From a virus: a DNA stretch of 21,779 bases. This document shows positions 8,515 through 14,338 of the stretch, one piece after another; the first letter of the stretch is position 1; every line of letters begins with the position of its first letter. The notes under the pieces were generated by a model. That model was not told where the DNA came from. It ran no database searches and worked only from the letters and a program-made list of their open reading frames with translations. The stretch is taken from positions 1 through 21,779 of IMG/VR virus record IMGVR_UViG_3300038306_000069. The stretch is one strand, 5' to 3'. The position numbers and the translations under genes were made by a program.

Positions 8515-9527
8515 CAGTTTAGTTTGAGTAGGTGTTCGGAGATAAGTCCTTTACGGTTGAAGAAGCACAATCGCTGTAGAGCTAGACCACCCTGCGCTAG
8601 TCTCTCACGAGCAAACTCGTTATCTGTCTCTGTGCTTCCGCTGAGAAAGAAGTAGGCGTCCTTGTTAAGCTCTCCTGATGCGTGGGTGTGGTAGTGTCCT
8701 ACGCTCAGAAACTTCCAATCCTCGATAAGTAGCTTCCACCCCATAGCTTTCTTGAAGATAGCTCCTACGTTGAAGGGTGTACCCCCTGAAATTTGGTCTC
8801 CATGTACACAGACGATGCCGTTACCCGCTACCTTCTGTTTGACGAACCAAGTCTCAGAGATGTCCCAATCCATATTCTTAACGCCTGCAACCTGACACAT
8901 AAGTTTGGCAGTATTGTAAGATACCAAATCCCAATTTGTCTTTCGGCTATGCCCTCCTCCCTTAAAGCCTGAACGACCGTGGTTTCCATGAACACACGCC
9001 ACTTTAATTTTAGGGACGAGAGGGGATAGTTTGGTGATGACATGAGTAATTAGCTGTGGTACGGTCTTGACCGCCTGTGTCCACAGGTCATCGTCAATCT
9101 CGAAGGGTTGCCCCGCGAAGATAGCCTCTCCTTCCACCATGTCACCCTGTAGGATGATATGTAGGACCTTAGGCTTCTCCTTACGGAGTAGGTCAGCCGC
9201 CTGATTGGTGAGCTGATGGACGCGGCGAGTCGCTATCTGTGAGTTGTAGGTCTCGGTTACTTTACCGACCTGCCAATCGGAAAGACACAGCCACGCCTCA
9301 GGCGTATTCTTAGAGCTTCTAGCTCGCTTTCCCTTCTTCTTTGGGGGAGCAGAGGAAGAAATCTTAACGCCCTTCAGAGCCTCCTCTACGGCTTCGTGTA
9401 TCAACGCCTCTGTAGCCTGCTGTTTGGATAACTTATTATATGCCTTACGGACTTCAGACTTGAGATGTTTCATCTCTACTCTCATGTCCTCAACATTCTT
9501 ATTAAATTCTTCGGGTGTAATTCCCAT
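8514..9527 (-). CDS. Calcineurin-like metallophosphoesterase with coiled-coil N-terminus
   Basis: A two-metal phosphoesterase-fold protein of 337 residues. Motifs in order: SDWQ (D84; the usual D-x-H has Gln at 86), GDMVEGE (G128 D129), GNHG (181-184), VHGD (H242) and GHYH (H278, H280). Residues 1-60 are charged and probably coiled coil, followed by a basic linker PPKKKGKRARSSK. Related proteins occur in marine podo- and myoviruses; their substrates are mostly untested (nucleic acid or cyclic-nucleotide phosphodiester are options). It is the first gene of the leftward operon. A TTGAGA-17-TATAAT promoter lies just upstream, but the ATG has no obvious Shine-Dalgarno sequence. Confidence 0.88.
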   Translation of the reverse strand: MGITPEEFNKNVEDMRVEMKHLKSEVRKAYNKLSKQQATEALIHEAVEEALKGVKISSSAPPKKKGKRARSSKNTPEAWLCLSDWQVGKVTETYNSQIATRRVHQLTNQAADLLRKEKPKVLHIILQGDMVEGEAIFAGQPFEIDDDLWTQAVKTVPQLITHVITKLSPLVPKIKVACVHGNHGRSGFKGGGHSRKTNWDLVSYNTAKLMCQVAGVKNMDWDISETWFVKQKVAGNGIVCVHGDQISGGTPFNVGAIFKKAMGWKLLIEDWKFLSVGHYHTHASGELNKDAYFFLSGSTETDNEFARERLAQGGLALQRLCFFNRKGLISEHLLKLN

Positions 9528-9546
9528 AGATATTGTTCTTGGTTTA

Positions 9547-9555
9547 TGTTATACT
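9547..9555 (+). promoter_or_regulatory. Extended -10 element for the terminase genes
   Basis: TG-T-TATACT matches an extended -10 (TGnTATAAT). No good -35 is present at 16-18 bp. Transcription would start near 9562 and give a leader of about 20 nt before terS. Moderate to low confidence. Confidence 0.35.
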
Positions 9556-9583
9556 ACGGGGGCGTAGCATTCGCATTATAACA
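9547..9583. repeat. Nested palindrome in the divergent promoter gap
   Basis: The gap between the leftward phosphoesterase and the rightward terminase holds two nested inverted repeats. The outer arms are TGTTATA (9547-9553) and TATAACA (9577-9583). The inner arms CTACG (9554-9558) and CGTAG (9563-9567) flank GGGG. The outer arms coincide with -10 elements on opposite strands, so a bound factor or a cruciform could set the balance between structural and terminase transcription. The symmetry is seen; the control role is inference. Confidence 0.6.
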
Positions 9584-9603
9584 ATGAGTAACGACAATCT
9601 CAA
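9575..9603 (-). promoter_or_regulatory. Sigma70-type promoter for the leftward structural operon
   Basis: On the leftward strand TTGAGA (9603-9598), 17 bp, then TATAAT (9580-9575) preceded by TG-T, so it is both -35/-10 and extended -10. The -35 lies inside the first codons of terS. It would start RNA near 9568 and drive the phosphoesterase-portal-capsid-tail operon with host RNA polymerase, unlike T7, where the late genes use the phage polymerase. Confidence 0.6.
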
Positions 9604-9802
9604 GTCCCTTCTTTCAAAACTTCACGAAGACGTAGCTAAAGAACTCTTAGAGCGCATCGCCACAGGCGAAGCCTCTACGGGAGACATCTCTGCGGCTATC
9701 AAGTTTCTGAAAGACAACGACGTGACTGTAGTAGTGGAAGAGAGTAAGCCTGTGATGAATTTAGTCAAGGCTCTCCCATTCACAGAAGCTAAAGAAGCGT
9801 AA
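9584..9802 (+). CDS. terS: Terminase small subunit (T7 gp18-like)
   Basis: A DNA-packaging accessory subunit that recognises concatemer DNA and works with the large subunit. It is 72 residues from the chosen ATG: MSNDNLKSLLSKLHEDVAKE, then LLERIATGEASTGDISAAIK and FLKDNDV. The HxxVAKxLLERI...GEAS..DISAAIKFLKDN pattern is typical of gp18-like small terminases of podoviruses, which are short and helical (T7 gp18 is 89 residues). An upstream ATG at 9533 would add 17 residues lying over the promoter palindrome, so 9584 is preferred. Its TAA overlaps the ATG of the large subunit (TAATG), which is the strongest support. Confidence 0.82.
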   Translation: MSNDNLKSLLSKLHEDVAKELLERIATGEASTGDISAAIKFLKDNDVTVVVEESKPVMNLVKALPFTEAKEA

Positions 9803-11466
9803 TGGAAATCCCTAACGAGCTGAAAGACTTTAGGAATTTTGTCTATTTAGCGTGGGACCATCTAGGTCTGCCTGAGCCTACCCCTGTACAGTACGATATA
9901 GCACAGTATCTACAGGATGGTCCACGGCGGCAGATTATTCTCGCGTACCGTGGTGTAGGTAAGTCATACCTCACGTCTGCCTACGTCTGTTGGCGGCTCC
10001 TCTTAGACCCATCCCTGAACATCCTTGTGGTGTCAGCATCTAAGAACCGTTCAGATGACTTCTCTACCTTCACACAGAGACTCATCAACGAGATGCCTAT
10101 ACTTGAGCATCTAAAGGCTAGACCTGAGCAACGTGACTCCAAGATAGCCTTCGATGTAGGACCTGCACCTGCTGCACACGCCCCATCTGTCAAGGCTGTC
10201 GGTATAACGGGACAATTAACAGGTTCTCGTGCCGACCTGATTGTGGCAGACGATGTGGAGTCCCTAAATAATTCAGAAACACAGGGTATGCGGGATAAGC
10301 TAGGTAACCTAGTGAAGGAGTTTGACTCCATTCTCAAGCCTGAGGGACAGATAAGGTATCTAGGAACTTACCAAACAGAGATGTCTCTGTACAAAGTCTT
10401 ACCTGATAGAGGTTATACCCCCCGTGTATGGACAGGAAGATACCCAAAGATGGATAAAGTAGCAGCATACGGTTCTTACTTGGCTCCTTATATCCTCGAT
10501 AAGATTACAGATGACCCGTCACTCGAAGGTACACCTGTAGACCCTAAGCGTTTCGATGAGGATGACCTTGTGGAACGTGAGCTATCCTATGGTCGTTCAG
10601 GCTTTGCATTGCAATTCATGCTTGACCCTAGCTTGTCGGATGCTGATAGGTATCCACTCAAGCTCAAAGACTTCATTGTGATGGACATAGACCGTGAGGT
10701 AGCACCTGAGCGTGTCATCCACTCCAATAGTCCTGAGAAGGTATTGAAGAACCTCACCTCTGTAGGATTTAGTGGTGATTACTTCCATATGCCTCTAGCT
10801 GTAGACGGTGAGTTCATACCCTACCGTGGTACGGTGATGACCATTGACCCATCAGGGCGTGGTAGTGACGAGACAGGTTACTGCATCATGTCGATGCTCA
10901 ACGGTTTCTTATATGTCCATGAATGCTCAGGGGTAGCAGGTGGATACTCGACAGAAACCCTGACTGCTCTAGCAGAACTAGCTAAGAAGTATAAGGTCAA
11001 AGAGATACAGGTGGAATCTAACTTCGGTGATGGTATGTTCAATGAACTACTCACGCCATACCTCAAGAAGATATACCCTGTCACCCTCTCTGAGGTAAGA
11101 CACTCGACTCAGAAGGAACGTCGTATCATTGAGACCCTAGAGCCGCTACTGAATCAACATAGAATCATTATATCTCCTGAGGTCATAGAGAACGACTATA
11201 GCTCTACTAGCCACCTGCCTCCTGAGAAGGCTCCTCAGTATAGACTCTTCCATCAACTCACTAGAATCACCACAGCTAGAGGAGCATTAGCTCACGATGA
11301 CAGGCTAGAGGTGATGGCTATGGCAGCTCACTATTGGGTCGAAGCTGTAGGACAAGACGTAGACGAGATGATGCAAGAAGACAAGGCTGAAAGACTAAAT
11401 AAGGAACTAGAAAGCTTTATGGCGAATGCTATCGGATATACTAAAGACAATACCTCTTGGTTGTAG
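9802..11466 (+). CDS. terL: Terminase large subunit (T7 gp19-like)
   Basis: ATP-driven packaging motor plus headful/terminal-repeat nuclease, docking on the portal. It is 554 residues against 586 in T7. Walker A is AYRGVGKS (48-55) and Walker B is LIVADDVE (146-153), with D150/D151 likely Mg and catalytic carboxylates. The RNase H-like nuclease domain begins with MTIDPSGRGSDETGY (D349), then QVESNFGDGMF, and the late acidic motif AHDDRLEV (D499/D500). The gene is coupled to terS. It is followed by a terminator and the repeat-rich region, the same relation T7 gene 19 has to its right end. Strand is opposite to the structural genes, unlike T7. Confidence 0.97.
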   Translation: MEIPNELKDFRNFVYLAWDHLGLPEPTPVQYDIAQYLQDGPRRQIILAYRGVGKSYLTSAYVCWRLLLDPSLNILVVSASKNRSDDFSTFTQRLINEMPILEHLKARPEQRDSKIAFDVGPAPAAHAPSVKAVGITGQLTGSRADLIVADDVESLNNSETQGMRDKLGNLVKEFDSILKPEGQIRYLGTYQTEMSLYKVLPDRGYTPRVWTGRYPKMDKVAAYGSYLAPYILDKITDDPSLEGTPVDPKRFDEDDLVERELSYGRSGFALQFMLDPSLSDADRYPLKLKDFIVMDIDREVAPERVIHSNSPEKVLKNLTSVGFSGDYFHMPLAVDGEFIPYRGTVMTIDPSGRGSDETGYCIMSMLNGFLYVHECSGVAGGYSTETLTALAELAKKYKVKEIQVESNFGDGMFNELLTPYLKKIYPVTLSEVRHSTQKERRIIETLEPLLNQHRIIISPEVIENDYSSTSHLPPEKAPQYRLFHQLTRITTARGALAHDDRLEVMAMAAHYWVEAVGQDVDEMMQEDKAERLNKELESFMANAIGYTKDNTSWL

Positions 11467-11899
11467 AAAAATATTTATACCCTTACCCCTAGAGAAAGAC
11501 AAATCTCTGTGGTACGCTAGACCATATGCGCGGTAGACAGATACCTCTAAGTATACTAGAGAGTAACTACCACCCCTTAGTTCCCCTTTTAGGGGAGGAA
11601 AGGAGATAAGTAGTAGGTACTCTAGAGAACCTAAGAGTAATCCTTCCCTCTACCCTACTCTCCATCATGGGATTATGAGGAAGTATATTGGGTCTAATAG
11701 TCCCTCCATGAGCTGAGCGTTATGCTCGCTCCCTGCAATACTCCACGGGGAAATACCTTGGGAGGTAGGTTCCCACAGGGTTTTGTTTTGTTTACCTAGG
11801 GTATGGAGGGTCCATAAAAATTACAGAAAAATACGAGCGGGTATATATATGACCCCGCCTCGCAGAGTTCCCCCATAGCCCCCCTGCTCTCATGGGCTA
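11467..11899. other. Noncoding region after terminase, part 1 (terminator and hairpins)
   Basis: No convincing gene. It contains an intrinsic terminator (11756-11793), a CCCCT-TTT-AGGGG hairpin (11583-11595), a GC-rich arm pair around an AT tract near 11837-11858, and the 7-bp hairpin ATAGCCC/GGGCTAT (11875-11900) that abuts the first 14-bp repeat. By T7 analogy the right genome end and packaging signals should lie in or just beyond this stretch. No cut position can be read from the sequence alone. Confidence 0.5.
11756..11793 (+). terminator. Intrinsic terminator after terL
   Basis: CCTTGGGA (11756-11763) pairs with TCCCA-C-AGG (11771-11779, one bulged C) around a 7-nt loop, followed by GTTTTGTTTTGTTT. 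A stem plus T-rich tail is the classic form and would end rightward terminase transcripts before the genome-end region. Confidence 0.7.
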
Positions 11900-12349
11900 T
11901 TTGCAACATCCTATCGGCACTCCTTTGCAACATCCTAGCTTTGCAATATCCTAACGAGCCTGCGGTCTTTGCAACATCCTAGCGAGCCTGCGAGGCTATA
12001 AAATCCCTTTATTATCCTTGACTTATACCGACGCATCGCTAGGGGCTTCCTAGACCTACCCTCGCCCTGCTGTACGCCTGCTGTATCGCCTGTCTTTGCA
12101 ACATACTATAGAGCCGTCGTAAGTCGTTACAGGCACTAGACTTACGCACGCATCGACGGAGAATAGCCTGCGGTGTCCTGTGCTGTCCGTAGCACCCCTA
12201 CCCGATTAACTACCCTCTTGACATATCGAACGGCTATGTATGCCCTGTTTATGAGCGAGCGTAAGTCCTGCTCTCATAACGACTTATGACCGTTAGGTTC
12301 TGAGGGCTGTTTGATTTGCAATATTCTATCCCTGATTTGCAATATCCTA
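11900..12349 (+). repeat. Iterated 14-bp repeat TTTGCAAYATYCTA, seven copies
   Basis: Copies start at 11900, 11924, 11940, 11968, 12095 (A for C at position 11), 12315 and 12336, all on the + strand. The third and fourth extend to 28-bp units sharing CGAGCCTGCG. The last two form a 21-bp tandem (TGATTTGCAATATYCTATCCC, one difference). Iterated short motifs beside the terminus recall the SRL/SRR repeats flanking the T7 terminal repeat, and also resemble iterons. A packaging, end-processing or initiation role is inference. Confidence 0.8.
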
Positions 12350-12393
12350 TCCCAAATACAGCCGTCCTAAGTCGTTACAGGCACTAGACTTAC
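12113..12393 (+). repeat. Repeated dyad CGTAAGTC-N13-GACTTAYG and 33-bp direct repeat
   Basis: Three dyads share the same arms and the same 13-nt spacer. The sites are 12118-12146 (8-bp arms), 12260-12288 (CGTAAGTC/GACTTATG, different spacer sequence) and 12368-12392 (6-bp arms). Sites 1 and 3 belong to a 33-bp direct repeat (12113-12145 and 12361-12393, one difference) that includes the spacer. The middle site overlaps a second inverted repeat, TTATGAG (12249-12255)/CTCATAA (12273-12279). Conserved spacing with a changed spacer sequence points to a protein-binding dyad or a hairpin of fixed loop size. Confidence 0.75.
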
Positions 12394-12480
12394 AGCGTCC
12401 ACGCACAGCCATTTTAAGCACCCTCTCATCGTCTTTACGGGTAACCCTATTGACTACCCACATTAAGGACGAACGCAGAT

Positions 12481-12541
12481 TCAGTCATAACCCCTTGTAA
12501 ACAAAGGACTTAGGGGCGTCAGTCGTAACCCCTTTGTTTAC
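12481..12541. repeat. Direct and inverted repeat pair
   Basis: GTAAACAAAGG (12497-12507) and CCTTTGTTTAC (12531-12541) are perfect 11-bp inverted arms 23 nt apart. TCAGTCRTAACCCCTT occurs at 12481-12496 and again at 12519-12534, so direct and inverted symmetry interlock. TTTGTTTACCTA also recurs at 11787-11798. Function unknown; possibly an end-processing or binding site. Confidence 0.65.
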
Positions 12542-12751
12542 CTATACTTAGGTGCGCTGTTGTACTCGATTGTATGCGAGATAGGCTATGCGTTTATAGT
12601 GCGCTAATTCTAGCTATTTGGAATTATAATGCCCTATTTAAAATACCTTGATTTTAGGGGTTGTTGCCTTGACACGCCGTGCTATTCTTGGGGCATGAGG
12701 AAGGGACAGCCCACCCCCATAGCTCTTTAATACTCCTGCCTTACTTGTCGA

Positions 12752-12767
12752 TGTTCCACGTGAAACA
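12752..12767. promoter_or_regulatory. parS: Perfect parS site (ParB-binding consensus)
   Basis: TGTTCCACGTGAAACA is a near-perfect palindrome and matches the bacterial chromosomal parS consensus (TGTTNCACGTGAAACA) at every position. A chance 16-bp match in a 22-kb window is very unlikely. It lies in noncoding DNA about 80 bp upstream of the first strong early promoter. No ParA or ParB gene is visible in the window, so any binding would be by host ParB or by a phage protein encoded elsewhere. Match seen; function inferred. Confidence 0.85.
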
Positions 12768-12844
12768 ATTAGACGGTCAATTTCCTAGTCATGCGCCTAC
12801 CCGTGCCCCTGACAAATGAGACCCTAAGTTTCAATAATAAAACC

Positions 12845-12873
12845 TTGACAGGTAAGCACGGCAGAAGTAGATT
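12845..12873 (+). promoter_or_regulatory. Sigma70-type early promoter
   Basis: TTGACA (12845-12850), 17 bp, TAGATT (12868-12873). Predicted RNA start near 12880, with no start codon and good ribosome site until 13386, so it produces a leader or noncoding RNA of about 450-500 nt before the first early gene. Confidence 0.65.
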
Positions 12874-12879
12874 AGAGGA

Positions 12880-13345
12880 ATAAGAGGCAACAAGTAACCC
12901 ACCACACACAATCGGGTGAGCCTCACAATCAGAAGGTCATTAACAATTAGGAAGAAACGAGACGCTAGGAATAAGTGAAACTAAGCTGTAACCAAGCACC
13001 CATAAAGTAAAGACGGAAATGTGATTGCCGACCCTGTACTAGAACAGGACGCTAAAGGGGTAGAAGGGATAAGGAACAACATCATGGTAAACCAAGCAGA
13101 CCCCAAAAGGTTAGGGTAGAGGGAAGCGATAACGCTAGAACCCTTAGGACTGATTAAGTTCTAGTACAGAGATTCGGTCTATGCCGTGTACCATAAAGCT
13201 AACCGCTAAGAACGGACGCCCTCGACAAGCGTTGATTCTAGCGGGATATCAAATTGTGATAAATAGAAACAATCAAGGGGTGGTGTAGTAGGGTCTAAAG
13301 ACCAAACACCGCCCCTATTGTCGCATGGAAGATAGGTAACCATGC
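12880..13345 (+). ncRNA. Putative large structured RNA or 5' leader
   Basis: About 470 nt with no usable ORF lie between a consensus promoter and the first early gene. Many complementary arms are present. TGTACTAGAAC (13035-13045) pairs with GTTCTAGTACA (13158-13168), 11 bp, closing a 134-nt domain that contains AGGGT/ACCCT and AGCG-ATAA-CGCT. CCGCTA(A)GAA (13203-13212) pairs with TTCTAGCGG (13236-13244) over an inner ACGC/GCGT. AGGGGTGGTGT (13276-13286) pairs with ACACCGCCCCT (13306-13316, one wobble) over GGTC-TAAA-GACC. GCATGG/CCATGC (13323-13345) follows. The 13035 arm can instead form a local CCTGT/ACAGG hairpin. Unpaired parts are purine-rich (GAAA, GGAA, GTAA). The pairings are seen; RNA class and function are unknown. 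Confidence 0.6.
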
Positions 13346-13385
13346 CCGATGACGGATAACCTAAAAAACAATGTACGGAGGACAC

Positions 13386-13562
13386 ATGAATAACATTAAC
13401 TTAATCGCCTCGATATTCGAGGGTAGCACCTGCGCAGACTTCTCGGAAGTAGTGCTAAGCGACCCAAGACTGAAGGCGTTTTTCCTAGACAACATAGGAA
13501 GGGACGCGGTGCTAGTCGCTGAAGAATTAGAGGTACTAGCTGAAGATTTGGGGGTACTGTAA
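13386..13562 (+). CDS. Early acidic protein, paralogue 1
   Basis: A 58-residue acidic protein (MNNINLIASIFEGSTCADF, then SEVVLSDPRLKAFFLDNIGR). The ATG at 13386 is chosen because GGAGG sits 4 nt before it; an in-frame ATG at 13371 would start inside that ribosome site. It is the first gene after the structured leader. It shares a pattern with the next gene: NLI, (A/S)xEV, L(K/V)AF(F/L)xDI, then an acidic helix xDLxxL. Very early acidic proteins in T7-like phages include the DNA mimic Ocr, but there is no sequence evidence for that role here. Stop and next ATG overlap (TAATG). Confidence 0.65.
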   Translation: MNNINLIASIFEGSTCADFSEVVLSDPRLKAFFLDNIGRDAVLVAEELEVLAEDLGVL

Positions 13563-13774
13563 TGGCAACTATAAACTACACTTCTGCCCTATTAAAGCTA
13601 ACTAATTTAATAGAGGAACTAACACCCTTTGACGCACAAGAGGTAATAATTTACATAAAGGGCGAGGGATTATTGGTCGCATTTTTAGAGGACATCGACG
13701 CGCAAACGCCGATAGAGTCAATAGATGCAGATTTGCAAATGGTCTTACAGGACTTTACAGAGGGGGGCGAGTAA
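13562..13774 (+). CDS. Early acidic protein, paralogue 2
   Basis: A 70-residue acidic protein with only two lysines and no arginine. Segment TNLIEELTPFDAQEVIIYIK followed by GEGLLVAFLEDIDAQ parallels the preceding gene, suggesting an old tandem duplication. The coding end ACAGAGGGGGGCGAGTAA runs into an 11-A tract (13773-13783) just before the next promoter cassette; no T-rich terminator is seen. Translationally coupled to its neighbour. Function unknown; host-takeover or anti-defence roles are only suggested by early position and charge. Confidence 0.65.
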   Translation: MATINYTSALLKLTNLIEELTPFDAQEVIIYIKGEGLLVAFLEDIDAQTPIESIDADLQMVLQDFTEGGE

Positions 13775-13796
13775 AAAAAAAAACAAGATAAAAGTC

Positions 13797-13831
13797 TTGA
13801 CAACTAAAGGGGGCTAGGTTATTCTTAGCCC
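13797..13831 (+). promoter_or_regulatory. Early promoter cassette 1 with dyad over -10
   Basis: TTGACA (13797-13802), 17 bp, TATTCT (13820-13825). GGGCTA (13811-13816) and TAGCCC (13826-13831) form an inverted repeat that brackets the -10. The flanks AAGATAAAAGTC upstream and CTCACACTT downstream recur in cassette 2 near 14754-14808. The dyad may be an operator; this is inference. Confidence 0.75.
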
Positions 13832-13865
13832 TCACACTTAACAATAATAATGTACGGAGGTACAC

Positions 13866-14144
13866 ATGAAACTAGCAGAGAAACTAAAGGTAAGCAATAT
13901 GTACAGCAGAGGCGGTAACAAAGTTGCAAATCAATTCATAATCACGACGGCAACATCGGAGATTTTCCAAAGCTACAACACCGTCATAGCTATTAAGCAC
14001 AACGACGGACGAGTAGAACTAGACAACGCATGGGAGTACAGCGTAACAACGGCACGATACCGCAATATGTTTCTAGGTGAAAGCACCAAAGAGACTAGAG
14101 CGTTTGTCAAGGACGGTGCGTACACCGTAGGAGATTTGAACTAA
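13866..14144 (+). CDS. Conserved phage hypothetical protein (DUF8033-like)
   Basis: A 92-residue protein. The pattern GGNKVANQFIITTATSEIFQ, SYNTVIAIKHNDGRVELDNA, WEYSVTTARYRNMFLGES and the final AYTVGDLN is one I recognise from many unrelated phages as a small protein of unknown function; the DUF8033 label is from memory and uncertain. It is the first gene of promoter cassette 1, with a strong GGAGG and a leader (ATGTACGGAGG-ACACATGAA type) nearly identical to that of the first early gene. It is coupled to the next gene by TAATG. Confidence 0.75.
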   Translation: MKLAEKLKVSNMYSRGGNKVANQFIITTATSEIFQSYNTVIAIKHNDGRVELDNAWEYSVTTARYRNMFLGESTKETRAFVKDGAYTVGDLN

Positions 14145-14338
14145 TGAATGAAAATCTTAATAATGAGTGCGAGCAATGTAGCGACCACGGCTATTTAATT
14201 AGTAACGCGGAAGCGGGGCACAATGAGGTGCAATTCTGCCAAGAATGTAACCAATTAAGCAACGATGTGGAAGCGATTGGCAAAGCGTTAGCAGATGTCA
14301 TTCTCTTTTTGGCGATTAAAGAGGAGGGGGTAGTGTAA
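14144..14338 (+). CDS. Small zinc-knuckle-like protein 1
   Basis: A 64-residue acidic protein with two CxxC pairs: CEQC (residues 9-12) and, 20 residues on, CQEC. This is a spacing typical of a zinc ribbon. Segment CEQCSDHGYLISNAEAG parallels CDVCETDGYLMNINTEG in the next gene. A second ATG at 14148 is possible, but the TAATG overlap favours 14144. Function unknown; small zinc ribbons in early phage regions often bind host proteins or nucleic acid. Confidence 0.6.
   Translation: MNENLNNECEQCSDHGYLISNAEAGHNEVQFCQECNQLSNDVEAIGKALADVILFLAIKEEGVV

Larger units (their letters stand above)
12394..12844. other. Noncoding region, part 2: leading-end control region
   Basis: No gene seen. It holds the 11-bp inverted repeat near 12497-12541, an isolated TATAAT at 12625, a TTGACA at 12669 with no well-spaced -10, and the parS site at 12752. 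By T7 analogy this is the left end, where the host-polymerase early promoters sit. Confidence 0.5.

Noticed and set aside
9533-9583. Upstream ATG of terS adding 17 hydrophobic/basic residues
   Set aside because: It covers the promoter palindrome and lacks a ribosome site; gp18-like proteins align from the MSNDN start.
11327-11338. CTCACTATTGGG, resembling the core of a T7 promoter (CTCACTATAGGG), near the place of T7 phiOR
   Set aside because: It lies inside terL coding for conserved residues, and the upstream half does not match any known promoter of the T7 type; a chance match is likely.
12218-12246. TTGACA at 12218 as an early promoter
   Set aside because: No acceptable -10 hexamer at 15-19 bp.
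11900-12349. CRISPR array
   Set aside because: Repeats are only 14 bp and spacers vary from 2 to over 200 bp, so it does not fit a CRISPR layout.
12669-12688. TTGACA followed by TATTCT as an early promoter
   Set aside because: Spacing is only 8 bp. A weak TTGTTG at 12661 with 16-bp spacing is possible but not strong enough to list.
12880-13345. tRNA or tmRNA in the structured region
   Set aside because: No cloverleaf with T-loop (GTTCRANNC) and CCA-type acceptor could be traced.
13773-13783. 11-A tract as a terminator or slippage site
   Set aside because: On the + strand it is an A-run, not a T-run, and no hairpin precedes a T-run on either side; no recoding context after the stop.
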